DNA from: Thermoproteota archaeon
Lineage (GTDB): Archaea > Korarchaeota > Korarchaeia > Korarchaeales > Korarchaeaceae
Direction: 5' to 3'
Assembly: GCA_027491415.1 (NCBI GenBank)
Contig: JAOZFH010000054.1
Span: 1 to 33,629, forward strand
Length of the DNA stretch: 33,629 nucleotides
The position numbers and the translations under genes were made by a program. The notes below the pieces were generated by a model. The model searched no databases. It was not told the origin of the DNA and saw only the letters and a list, made by a program, of their open reading frames with translations. Shown here piece after piece: positions 7,375-15,087 of the stretch. The first letter of the stretch is position 1, and every line of letters begins with the position of its first letter.

Positions 7375-8310
7375 ATGCCAGCGGTAGAGGTGAGCGAGGT
7401 TCGGAAGTCCTACGGGGACGTGGTGGCGCTGGACGGGGTCTCCCTCACAGTTGAGGAGGGGGAAATCTACGGGCTACTGGGACCGAATGGGGCCGGAAAG
7501 ACGACGCTCATGGAGATCATAGCTGGCCTGAGGGCCCCGGACTCGGGGGAGGTGAGGGTGCTGGGGGTCGACGTCGTCGAGCATCCCAGGAGGGTCAGGG
7601 AGCTCGTCGGCTTCAACCCCCAGGAGACCCTCCTGTACGACCCCCTCACCGCCAGGGAGAACCTCGAGTTCGTCGCAGCGCTGTACTCCATGCCCCGAGA
7701 CGAGTTTCAGAGGAGACTCGAGGAACTCACCGACCTGCTGGGAATGGCTGACTTCCTGGACAGACGGACGGGGAAGCTATCCGGAGGACAGCAGAGGAGG
7801 GTGAGCCTCGCAGCCTCGCTCCTCCACCGGCCGCCGGTCATAATCCTGGACGAGCCCACCGTTGGCCTGGACCCGGACGCAAGGAGGGACTTCTGGAACC
7901 TCATAGAGGGGCTGAGGTCGGAGGGCCGCACGCTGCTCATCAGCACCCACTACATGGAGGAGGCGGACGAGCTGTGCGACAGGGTGGCGATAATCGACCG
8001 GGGGAGGATAGTCGCGGTCGGGCGACCGGGGGAGCTGAAGGCCAGGCGCGGGGGGAGGTCCAAGGTGATCGTGAGGGTCAGGAGGAGGCACGTGGACAGG
8101 GCGCTGGAGATCTTGGGAGATCACTCGCCCGCGCTGACCGCCGATGGCATCGTGATCGAGGCCGAGGACCCGAGGACCCTCGTCCCCGACCTGGTCTCTC
8201 TCCTCCAGTCGAGGGGGGTCGACCCGGAGAGCGTCGAGATCAGGTCTCCGACTCTGGAGGACGTGTTCCTGAATCTCACCGGGAGGAGACTCGCGGAGGT
8301 GGTTGAATGA
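7375..8310 (+). CDS. ABC-2 type exporter, ATP-binding subunit
   Basis: This 311-residue ATPase energises an exporter. It has Walker A G36-P-N-G-A-G-K-T-T, Q-loop Q83, signature L-S-G-G-Q (135-139), Walker B/catalytic Glu I-L-D-E-P (157-161), D-loop G-L-D and switch His192. After the core, residues about 225-311 form the C-terminal domain typical of drug/lipid exporter ATPases (DrrA/CcmA-like), ending with the P-T-L-E-D-V-F-L signature of that subfamily. It overlaps the following permease by 4 bases (ATGA), giving a two-gene transporter. The substrate is unknown. Confidence 0.93.
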   Translation: MPAVEVSEVRKSYGDVVALDGVSLTVEEGEIYGLLGPNGAGKTTLMEIIAGLRAPDSGEVRVLGVDVVEHPRRVRELVGFNPQETLLYDPLTARENLEFVAALYSMPRDEFQRRLEELTDLLGMADFLDRRTGKLSGGQQRRVSLAASLLHRPPVIILDEPTVGLDPDARRDFWNLIEGLRSEGRTLLISTHYMEEADELCDRVAIIDRGRIVAVGRPGELKARRGGRSKVIVRVRRRHVDRALEILGDHSPALTADGIVIEAEDPRTLVPDLVSLLQSRGVDPESVEIRSPTLEDVFLNLTGRRLAEVVE

Positions 8311-9536
8311 GGCCCTGGGCGGCGATCGCGAAGAAGGACGCGCTCCTCTTCTTCAGGAGCAGGTCCACCCTCTTCTGGACCCTCGCGTTCCCTCTGGCCA
8401 TGATGCTGCTCTTCTCGGCGATATTCGGGGGACAGGGCGGCTCTATGTACGACGTCGCGCTGGTGGACCGCGACGGCGGTCAGCTGGCCCGCGCCTTCGC
8501 GGGGACCCTGAACTCCACCGGCCTGTTCAACCTCCACCGATTTGACGACCTCGAGGCCGCAAGGGAGGCCGTGAAGCTCGGGAGAGAGGACCTAGTCGGC
8601 CTCCTGGTGATTCCGCCGGGCTTCACCGAGAACCTGACCTCCGGCAGGGGGGCTAGGATTCAGTTCTTCGTCAGGGAGGGGAACCCGCAGACGCAGCAGG
8701 CCGTCGCGTCCATGATCACCGGGTTCGTCGAGGGGTTCAACGAGGAGTACAGGCGCAGGGCCCTAGAGATGATGTCGGCCTACATCCCCGAGAACCTCTC
8801 GGTCCCCGGGCTCGGGGGGACCATGACCAGGGAGGACCTGATCGAGTACCTCGAGACTTTCGCAAGCCCGGTCGACGTCAGAGTGGCCCTGATCAGCAGG
8901 CCGGAGGTGACCTCCGAGACCGCGGCCTACTGGGAGAACGAGGGGCACTGGGTCTCCATAATGTTCGCCTACTCGTTCATATTCTCCGGGATGGTCGGGG
9001 CTGCGGCGCTGCTGGCCAGCGAGAAGATGACCAAGACGCTGAAGAGGATAAAGATGGCCCCGGCCTCGATATGGCAGCTGCTGGCGGGAAAGGTCGTCGG
9101 TGAGCTGGTCATCCTCACGCTGTCTCAGATCGCGCTCGTCGCCGTCACGGTCCTGATCCTGAGGCCGCAGATAAACTGGAGCCCGGCCCTCGTGCCGCTG
9201 GTCTTGGCCGGGGACCTTGCCGGGGCAAGCCTCGGTCTTCTCGTGGCTGAGGCCTCCCCCGACCCGCGGGCCGCGGCCGAGGCGACGACGGCGGTCGGCG
9301 TGTTCCTGCAGTTCTTCATAGGGATGTACTTCCCGGTGCAGTTCCTCCCCGGTCCGCTGAGGGCGTTTGCCAAGGTTCTTCCGTTCACCAAGGCCGTCCA
9401 GGCCCTCGACCTGATCCTCCTGCAGGGGTACGGCCTAGAGCGGGTGGTGGCTCCGGCCGCCTATCTCTCTATCTCGGCCGTTATCTTCACGGCTCTGGCC
9501 GTGGCGCTGTTCCCGAAGTGGGCTGGCGAGGAGTAG
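8307..9536 (+). CDS. ABC-2 type exporter, permease subunit
   Basis: This 409-residue protein has the ABC2 membrane topology: one transmembrane segment near residues 21-42, a large extracytoplasmic domain of about 180 residues, then about five transmembrane helices in the C-terminal half, with the loop S-E-K-M-T-K-T-L-K-R-I-K that contacts the ATPase. It is the partner of the ATPase that it overlaps by 4 bases. Similar proteins export drugs, lipids or Na+, but nothing here fixes the cargo. Confidence 0.92.
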   Translation: MRPWAAIAKKDALLFFRSRSTLFWTLAFPLAMMLLFSAIFGGQGGSMYDVALVDRDGGQLARAFAGTLNSTGLFNLHRFDDLEAAREAVKLGREDLVGLLVIPPGFTENLTSGRGARIQFFVREGNPQTQQAVASMITGFVEGFNEEYRRRALEMMSAYIPENLSVPGLGGTMTREDLIEYLETFASPVDVRVALISRPEVTSETAAYWENEGHWVSIMFAYSFIFSGMVGAAALLASEKMTKTLKRIKMAPASIWQLLAGKVVGELVILTLSQIALVAVTVLILRPQINWSPALVPLVLAGDLAGASLGLLVAEASPDPRAAAEATTAVGVFLQFFIGMYFPVQFLPGPLRAFAKVLPFTKAVQALDLILLQGYGLERVVAPAAYLSISAVIFTALAVALFPKWAGEE

Positions 9537-9579
9537 CCGGGGTCGCCGAGATCCAAGTGGGGGGAGGGGACCCCTGACT

Positions 9580-10854
9580 CTACCCCTCGGCCCTTCGCCT
9601 CCTCCCCCACCTTATCTTTGCGGTGAGTATCTTCTCGGAGGAGAATATCCTGTCGGCCACCGAGGCAACCCCGAGCGTCCAGGCGCAGAGGTAGAGGACG
9701 CTGGCGGCGTAGGCACCCCAATCCCTCCACACCAGGGCCTGAGACGCGAGGGCCAGGTGTGAGAACGGAATAGCCTGCAGCGCGAGCGCCGCGGCCCTGG
9801 GGAGAGACCGGATGTCGGCGAACATGAGCAGGAACGCCGGCAGGAAGACCAAGACGAACAGGTTACTCACCAGCGCCTGGGCCGACCTCACGTCCTCGGT
9901 GAAGGCAGCCAGGACCGTGGCCAGCGTCAGGGCGAGCATGTTGGCTGCGACCAGCGAAACGCCGAGGGCGACGACCTCCCTGGGCCCCAGCAGGCTCAGC
10001 TCCGCCGTGGGGCCCTCGGCGCCGGAGGGGGTGACCACCCCCATGTAGTAGACGAGCCCCGCGATTACGCCCGCGCTGCCGAGGGTGGCCACGACGGCTG
10101 ATCCTGAGAGCTTGGCCAGGAGTATGCTCCTCCGGCTCACGGGGAGCGTCAAAAGCGTCTCAAGAGTCTTCTCCTCCTTCTCAACCGCGATCGAAGTTGC
10201 CGCGATCTGCATCGCGAATATCAGGACCAGGGAGGCCACCATGGGCAGCATGGTCGCCTGCCCCGCGATCGCTCCCGCGACGGCGTCGGGCGGGACGTCG
10301 AGCACCTGCCCCCTGAACACCGAGGAGTAGGAGACCTGGAGCGGGTCGAGCACCGCCTGCGGATCCGGGACACCCAGCTCCTCCACCAGGGCGGACGCGA
10401 GCGCCTGGGAGGCGGCTTCTATGGCCCCGCCGAGCCTGCCCGTGAACATGACGGAGGAGAACCCTCCCCTCTCGAAGAAGACGGTGACCCTCACAGGGAT
10501 CCTCTCTCCGGATCTGAGGGACTCTCCAAATCCCTCAGGAATCTCTATCAGGGCCCCGGCCCCCAGGGACAGGGCCTCCCGCATCGCGTCCTCCGGCGAC
10601 GCGACCTCGAGCACGGTCCCGGTGGCCTTGAGCGCGGCGACCACGACGGCCGACTCCCTGGATTGGTCGAGGTCCAGCACCGCGACGGGCGTTGTGAGCG
10701 CCGTCTTCTCGGCCGCGGACATCGAGGCCCTCGTGGCGAGCCCTATCACGGGGTAGAGGATCGTTGGCAGCAGGATCATCCCCACCAAGATCTTGGGGTC
10801 GCGCAGGAGGTCGAGGACCTCCTTCCTGACGAGACTCCTCAGCGCCCCGCTCAT
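9580..10854 (-). CDS. ABC-2 type (NatB-like) permease
   Basis: This 424-residue protein begins with a cytoplasmic helix (R-K-E-V-L-D-L-L-R-D-P) typical of NatB-like permeases, followed by a first transmembrane helix (about 24-44), an extracytoplasmic region of about 160 residues, and about five C-terminal transmembrane helices. The coupling-helix motif E-K-E-E-K-T-L-E-T-L-L-T-L-P-V-S-R is present. It overlaps the ATPase gene upstream by 4 bases and is convergent with the first exporter. NatAB exports Na+, but related pairs export many things, so function is only broadly assigned. Confidence 0.92.
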   Translation of the reverse strand: MSGALRSLVRKEVLDLLRDPKILVGMILLPTILYPVIGLATRASMSAAEKTALTTPVAVLDLDQSRESAVVVAALKATGTVLEVASPEDAMREALSLGAGALIEIPEGFGESLRSGERIPVRVTVFFERGGFSSVMFTGRLGGAIEAASQALASALVEELGVPDPQAVLDPLQVSYSSVFRGQVLDVPPDAVAGAIAGQATMLPMVASLVLIFAMQIAATSIAVEKEEKTLETLLTLPVSRRSILLAKLSGSAVVATLGSAGVIAGLVYYMGVVTPSGAEGPTAELSLLGPREVVALGVSLVAANMLALTLATVLAAFTEDVRSAQALVSNLFVLVFLPAFLLMFADIRSLPRAAALALQAIPFSHLALASQALVWRDWGAYAASVLYLCAWTLGVASVADRIFSSEKILTAKIRWGRRRRAEG

Positions 10855-11579
10855 ACGGCCGCCACCCCCACGAAGACCTCCTCGAGGTCGCCGGCGTTGT
10901 ACTTGGCCTTCAGCTCAGAGGGCTCGCCCTCTATCAGCAGCCTGCCCCTGTGCAGGAGCCCGACCCTGTCGCACAGCCTCTCGACCTCCAGCATGTTGTG
11001 GCTCGACAGTATCACGGTCAACCCCTTCTCCTCCACGTACTCCCTGATCACCCTCCTGACGTGGTGGGCGTGTATCACGTCCAGCCCGCTGGTGGGCTCG
11101 TCCAGTATCGCGAGCCTGGGCCTGACCATGAGGGCCCTGGCCAGGGTGAGCCTCCTCTTCATGCCCCTGCTGTAGGTCTTGACCCTGTCCCTTATCCTGT
11201 CGCCGAGCGCGGCTATCCGGACGCCCTCCTCCACCATCTCCTCCAGCTCGGACTCGTCCCTGGCGTAGAAGGAGGCCATGAACTTCAGGAACTCCAGACC
11301 CGAGAGGTTCCGGTAGGCGCCGGCCTCCTCAGGGAGGTAGCTCATCACCGCCCTGGCCTCCTCAGGTCTATCCAGCACGTCTATGCCAAAGACCTCGACC
11401 GAGCCGGAGTCAGGCCTCAGGAGGGTGGCGATTATTCGCAGGGTCGTGGTCTTTCCGGCGCCGTTGGGTCCAATCAGGCCGTAGATCTCACCCTCGTTGA
11501 CCACGAGGTCCAGTCCCTTGAGGGCCTCCACCTTGCCGTAGCTCTTGCGGAGGCCACTCACCACAACGCTCGGGGGCAT
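10851..11579 (-). CDS. ABC-2 type exporter (NatA-like), ATP-binding subunit
   Basis: This 242-residue ATPase has Walker A G37-P-N-G-A-G-K-T, a signature reading Y-S-R-G-M (136-140) as in NatA-like proteins, Walker B plus Glu L-D-E-P (159-162) and switch His194. The Q-loop position appears as P-E-E rather than Gln, seen in some NatA relatives. It pairs with the overlapping permease downstream. A minus-strand TATA-like box (gttaaagc, 11603-11610) lies about 27 bases before the ATG, fitting a leaderless start. Confidence 0.93.
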   Translation of the reverse strand: MPPSVVVSGLRKSYGKVEALKGLDLVVNEGEIYGLIGPNGAGKTTTLRIIATLLRPDSGSVEVFGIDVLDRPEEARAVMSYLPEEAGAYRNLSGLEFLKFMASFYARDESELEEMVEEGVRIAALGDRIRDRVKTYSRGMKRRLTLARALMVRPRLAILDEPTSGLDVIHAHHVRRVIREYVEEKGLTVILSSHNMLEVERLCDRVGLLHRGRLLIEGEPSELKAKYNAGDLEEVFVGVAAV

Positions 11580-11602
11580 CGACAGGCCTAGTCTGAGCTG
11601 GA

Positions 11603-11610
11603 GCTTTAAC
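11603..11610 (-). promoter_or_regulatory. TATA-like element of the NatA-like operon
   Basis: Minus strand gttaaagc, centred about 27 bases upstream of the ATG at 11577-11579. Confidence 0.45.
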
Positions 11611-11629
11611 CGTTCAGCGGGTGGGGTTT

Positions 11630-11754
11630 ACGACCGCACCCGGAGAAAAACTGGGGCGCGCGAACTGGCCAAGAAACTCGGGATCTCAAAAGCGTACCTC
11701 TCGGAGACCCTCATGAAGGTCGAGAGCAAGCTGCTCGGGGATCTGGTGCCATGA
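11630..11754 (+). pseudogene. Remnant of an HTH_10 (bacterio-opsin-activator-like) regulator
   Basis: The last about 42 codons before the stop at 11752-11754 read like the C-terminal HTH of this archaeal regulator family: a G-V-Y-D-R-T-R-R-K-T-G lead, then E-L-A-K-K-L-G-I-S-K-A-Y-L-S-E-T-L and a Lys/Glu helix. Family members have about 150 further N-terminal residues, which are absent: upstream codons run into the promoter of the neighbouring ABC operon with no regulator sequence. I interpret this as the 3' stub left by a deletion. Bases 11755-11830 hold no gene that I can see. Confidence 0.5.
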
Positions 11755-11832
11755 AGCCGGGGGGCGGCGCGGATCATTCGTCTATAGGATTCGTTCCAAT
11801 CTGTTTTGTTTCTGGGCGTCTGACTAACCTCG

Positions 11833-12213
11833 GTGAGAACCGTGCCCTGGGTTTGGCTTCCTAGGAGAAGGAAGAGACCCCCTCGTCGAAGGAGAGCGGC
11901 TCCACCTCCTCCGCCTCCCCCTCCGCCTCCGCCCAGGAGGAGGCTACCCCGTCGGCCCACGGTCGAGGGGGATGGCGTGGACTTGGGCGACGTGGCGAGG
12001 TATGGTGGCGCCGCCGCGCTCGGGGCCGGCGCCGCCCTCCTGTTCGCCTATCGCGACAAGATAGCCAAGGCGCTGAAGGACAAAGATGAGGTCACGGAAG
12101 AAGATGTCAGGAGGGCGGTCGAAGACGCCGTGGCCGGCTCCGAAGGAGAGCTGTCAGAGGAGGACAAGGAGGAGATAGTGAGGAGGGTCCTCGAGGAGCT
12201 CAGGGGGGAGTGA
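11833..12213 (+). CDS. Small proline-rich membrane protein
   Basis: This 126-residue protein (GTG start) has three parts. An N-terminal Arg/Pro region contains eleven consecutive prolines flanked by arginine clusters. One transmembrane segment follows, near residues 55-73 (Y-G-G-A-A-A-L-G-A-G-A-A-L-L-F-A-Y). The tail is charged and helical (D-K-D-E-V-T-E-E-D-V-R-R, then L-S-E-E-D-K-E-E-I-V-R-R). Its codon use in the tail and clear stop look real, but I recognise no family. An in-frame GTG at 11842, preceded by ggtga, is an alternative start. The polyproline tract might be a spacer or ligand for a partner domain. Confidence 0.55.
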   Translation: MRTVPWVWLPRRRKRPPRRRRAAPPPPPPPPPPPRRRLPRRPTVEGDGVDLGDVARYGGAAALGAGAALLFAYRDKIAKALKDKDEVTEEDVRRAVEDAVAGSEGELSEEDKEEIVRRVLEELRGE

Positions 12214-12225
12214 CCCCCCACTCCC

Positions 12226-12234
12226 AAATTATTT
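12226..12234 (+). promoter_or_regulatory. TATA-like element of the Lrp-HTH/AsnS chimera
   Basis: The sequence aaattattt is centred 25 bases before the GTG at 12255 and 31 before the GTG at 12261. The promoter therefore appears intact although the gene behind it is broken. Confidence 0.5.
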
Positions 12235-12254
12235 CTCAGCGGGCACGGCCGCGC

Positions 12255-13164
12255 GTGCCCGTGAGGCTGGACGAGCTTGACCTCAAGATCTTGGCCTTGC
12301 TGTCTAGAGACGGCAGGATCCCTCTCTCGAGGCTCGCAGAGAAGTTGAGGGTGCCCAGGACCACCGTGAACTCCAGGCTCCGCGCGCGGTCGACTACTAC
12401 GGCTGGCCCTACAGGGTGATGAGAGCGCCATCCTGTACAAGCAGGCCGCCGCCTCGGCCCTCGGGAGGATCCACTTCGTGTCTCCGAACGTGAGGCTCGA
12501 GCCCCCGGAGGCGGCCCTCACCGGCCGGCACCTGGCGGAGTTCGTCCAGGTCGACGTAGAGGGCTCCGGGATGAGCTACGAGGAGGTCGTGGATCTGGTA
12601 GAGGGTATGCTGAAGCACGTAGTGGCCGTCGTGAAGGGGGAGGCGTACGGGGAGCTCGAGATCCTTGGGAGGGATCTGCCGGACTGCTCGGACCCCTTCC
12701 CAAGGCTCACCCACTCGAGGGCCGTGTTGATGCTCCGCCCCCCGGCGTCGACGCTGACGAGGCGTCAGAGATTCCCTGGGAGGGGGTGATCCTCTCCGGG
12801 CTGTTCAGGTCACCCTTCTTCATCACCGACTACCCGCTTGGATCCAGGGGGTTCTACGACCTGGGGGACCCCGAGCGGCCTGGAGTCCTGAGGGACTTCG
12901 ACCTCATCTACCCGGAGGGGGTTCGGGGAGGCGGCCAGCGGGGCGGAGAGGGAGTACGAGTATGAGAGAGTCCTCGCCAGACTGAAGATCTCGGGAGAGG
13001 ACCCGGAGGAGTACGGCTGGTACCTGGACATGCTCGCGGACGGGATCAAGCCGACGTCCGGCTTCGGAATAGGCGTCGAGAGGCTTACGAGGTTCCTCTG
13101 CGGCCTCGGCTCGGTCTGGGAGGCCAGTTCTGCCCTAAGGTTCCGGGGGGTCTACTCGCCCTGA
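12255..13164 (+). pseudogene. Chimeric relic: Lrp/AsnC HTH joined to a frameshifted AsnRS-like asparagine synthetase
   Basis: Bases 12255-12388 encode a complete Lrp/AsnC helix-turn-helix (L-D-E-L-D-L-K-I-L-A-L-L, then I-P-L-S-R-L-A-E-K-L-R-V). The effector domain is missing. At about 12389 the text changes to the C-terminal two thirds of the archaeal AsnRS-related asparagine synthetase family: V-D-Y-Y-G-W-P-Y-R-V-M, I-L-Y-K-Q, R-L-E-P-P, G-R-H-L-A-E-F-V-Q-V-D-V-E and the class II motif 3 G-F-G-I-G-V-E-R-L-T-R-F. The frame switches at about 12388, 12420, 12740 (C run) and 12925 (G run), ending in a normal stop at 13162-13164. A deletion fusing two neighbouring genes, followed by decay, explains this best. 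Confidence 0.8.
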
Positions 13165-13184
13165 GGGCCCCCGACCCCAGGCCC

Positions 13185-13191
13185 GTTTAAA
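13185..13191 (+). promoter_or_regulatory. TATA-like element of ade
   Basis: The sequence gtttaaa is centred about 36 bases before the ATG at 13224. An in-frame GTG at 13194 is only about 6 bases away from this box, which argues against it as the start. Confidence 0.5.
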
Positions 13192-13223
13192 CGGTGTCCC
13201 TGCTGGGGGCGGCGGGTCGCAGG

Positions 13224-15032
13224 ATGCCAGCCGTCGGTAGGAGCAGGCTCGAGGATGTGACCAAGACCCTGGTGGACGCGGCCATGGGCCGCGTCAAGGC
13301 AGACCTAGTCGTGAGGGGCGGTAACCTTGTCAATGTCTTCACGGGAGAGATCTTGGAGGGCGTGGACGTCGCGGTGAAGGGCGATAGGATAGCCCTGGTC
13401 GGGAGGGCCGACCACACCGTCGGCAACGACACGAAGGTGATCGACGCCTCCGGGAAGTACGTCGTCCCGGGGTTCATGGACGGGCACGTGCACATAGAGA
13501 GCTCGATGCTGACGGTCACGGGGTTCGCCAGGGCTGTCCTGCCCCACGGCACCACGGCGGTGTTCGCCGACCCCCACGAGATCGCGAACGTCCTCGGCCT
13601 GGACGGCGTGAGGCTGATGCTGGAGGAGTCCAGGGGCGTACCTCTGAAGGTGTTCGTAACCCTCCCGTCCTGCGTGCCCGCCACGAGCCCGGAGTTCGAG
13701 ACCGCAGGAGCCGAGATCACCCCAAGCGATGTGGAGGAGGCGATGAAGTGGGAGGGCGTCATCGCCCTTGGCGAGGTGATGAACTACCCCGGCGTTCTCG
13801 CCGGAGACGACAAGATGCACGGTGAGATAGCCGCGACGCTCAGGGCCGGAAAGGTGGTCGAGGGGCACTTCTACGGCAACTTGGAGGAGGAGCTCAGCGC
13901 CTACGCCGCGGCCGGGGTGTCGTCCTGCCACGAGTCCACCACCAAGGAGGCGGGGCTGGCGAAGGCCAGGGTCGGCATCTACACCATGATCAGGGAGGGC
14001 TCAGCCTGGAGGGACCTTGCTGAGGTAATAAGGGCGGTAACCGAGACCAGGATCGACACCCGGAGGTTCTGCCTGGTTAGCGACGACCGGCACCCGGAGC
14101 ACCTGATCTCCGAGGGGCACATGGATCACATAGTCAGGAGGGCCATTGAAGAGGGTCTTGACCCGATCACGGCCATCCAGATGGCCACACTAAACACGGC
14201 GGAGCACTTCCGCGTCGATCAGGATCTCGGGGCCGTCGCGCCCGGGAGGTACGCGGACATACTGCTCCTGAAGTCGCTCAGCAGGGTCGAGGTGGACACG
14301 GTCATAGCGGACGGGAGGGTCGTCGCCAGGGGTGGCAGGCTCACGGTGGAGATCCCAACGCCAGAGTACCCAGAATTTGCCAGGAACACGGTCAGGATCC
14401 CCAGGCCGGTCGAGCCCGGGGACTTCGAGGTGGCGGCCCCGGTCCTCGAGGGGACCGCGAGGGCGAGGGTGATCCAGGTCCAAGAGGCCAGCGTCCTCAC
14501 CAAGGAGGTCATCGTTGACGTTCCGGTGTCCGCCGGCAGGGCGCGGGCGGACCCGGAGATGGACCTCGCCAAGGTAGCCGTGATCGAGAGGCACAGGGGG
14601 ACGGGCGGGAGGTCGGTGGGGTTCGTCACCGGGTTCGGGTTCCGGCGGGGGGCGGTCGCCTCGACGGTGGCCCACGACAGCCACAACCTCCTGGTTGTGG
14701 GCGTCAGCGACGAGGACATGGCGAAGGCGGCCAACGTGCTCAGGGAGGCGGGCGGCGGGATGGTGGCCGTGGCCGACGGAGAGGTGCTCGGCCTCGTGGA
14801 GCTGCCCATAGCCGGCCTGCTCTCCGACGAGCCCGTCGAGAGGGTCGTCGAGAAGGTCCGCGGGCTGGCCGAGGCCTGGAAGGCCCTGGGGTGCGAGATG
14901 GTCTACCCCTTCATGACGATGGCCCTTCTCGCCCTGCCGGTTATTCCGGAACTCAGGATAACCGACAAGGGGCTGATAGACGTCAGCCGCTTCGAGAAGG
15001 TGGACCTCTTCGTGAGCGCCCCCCTGGGCTGA
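13224..15032 (+). CDS. ade: Adenine deaminase
   Basis: This 602-residue amidohydrolase deaminates adenine to hypoxanthine and ammonia (purine salvage, cytosol). It is full length for the Ade family. Metal-site and family motifs are present: G-H88-V-H90-I-E-S-S-M in the first HxH, F-A-D-P-H-E-I-A-N-V at about 114-123, H-F-Y-G-N-L, S-C-H-E-S-T and S-D-D-R-H-P-E-H near the C-terminal side of the barrel, then the adenine deaminase C-terminal domain with A-H-D-S-H-N. The ATG at 13224 is preferred to the GTG at 13194 because of promoter spacing. It appears to be a single-gene unit; the neighbouring permease has its own promoter. Confidence 0.95.
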   Translation: MPAVGRSRLEDVTKTLVDAAMGRVKADLVVRGGNLVNVFTGEILEGVDVAVKGDRIALVGRADHTVGNDTKVIDASGKYVVPGFMDGHVHIESSMLTVTGFARAVLPHGTTAVFADPHEIANVLGLDGVRLMLEESRGVPLKVFVTLPSCVPATSPEFETAGAEITPSDVEEAMKWEGVIALGEVMNYPGVLAGDDKMHGEIAATLRAGKVVEGHFYGNLEEELSAYAAAGVSSCHESTTKEAGLAKARVGIYTMIREGSAWRDLAEVIRAVTETRIDTRRFCLVSDDRHPEHLISEGHMDHIVRRAIEEGLDPITAIQMATLNTAEHFRVDQDLGAVAPGRYADILLLKSLSRVEVDTVIADGRVVARGGRLTVEIPTPEYPEFARNTVRIPRPVEPGDFEVAAPVLEGTARARVIQVQEASVLTKEVIVDVPVSAGRARADPEMDLAKVAVIERHRGTGGRSVGFVTGFGFRRGAVASTVAHDSHNLLVVGVSDEDMAKAANVLREAGGGMVAVADGEVLGLVELPIAGLLSDEPVERVVEKVRGLAEAWKALGCEMVYPFMTMALLALPVIPELRITDKGLIDVSRFEKVDLFVSAPLG

Positions 15033-15050
15033 CCTCCCACCCACACACTC

Positions 15051-15060
15051 ACCTTTTTAC
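15051..15060 (+). promoter_or_regulatory. TATA-like element of the MacB/FtsX-type operon
   Basis: The sequence ctttttac is centred about 32 bases before the ATG at 15088. It is the only AT-rich patch in the gap after ade and may also serve as a T-rich terminator for ade. Confidence 0.5.
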
Positions 15061-15087
15061 ACGCGGGCCGCTCTGACTGTCGAAGAG

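Noticed and set aside
9537-9579. Terminator hairpin between the two convergent exporters
   Set aside because: aggggacccct gives only a 5-base stem with a 1-base centre and no T tract, too weak to annotate.
14190-15044. Long minus-strand open frame opposite ade
   Set aside because: Antisense shadow of the adenine deaminase C-terminal domain; no promoter and abnormal composition.
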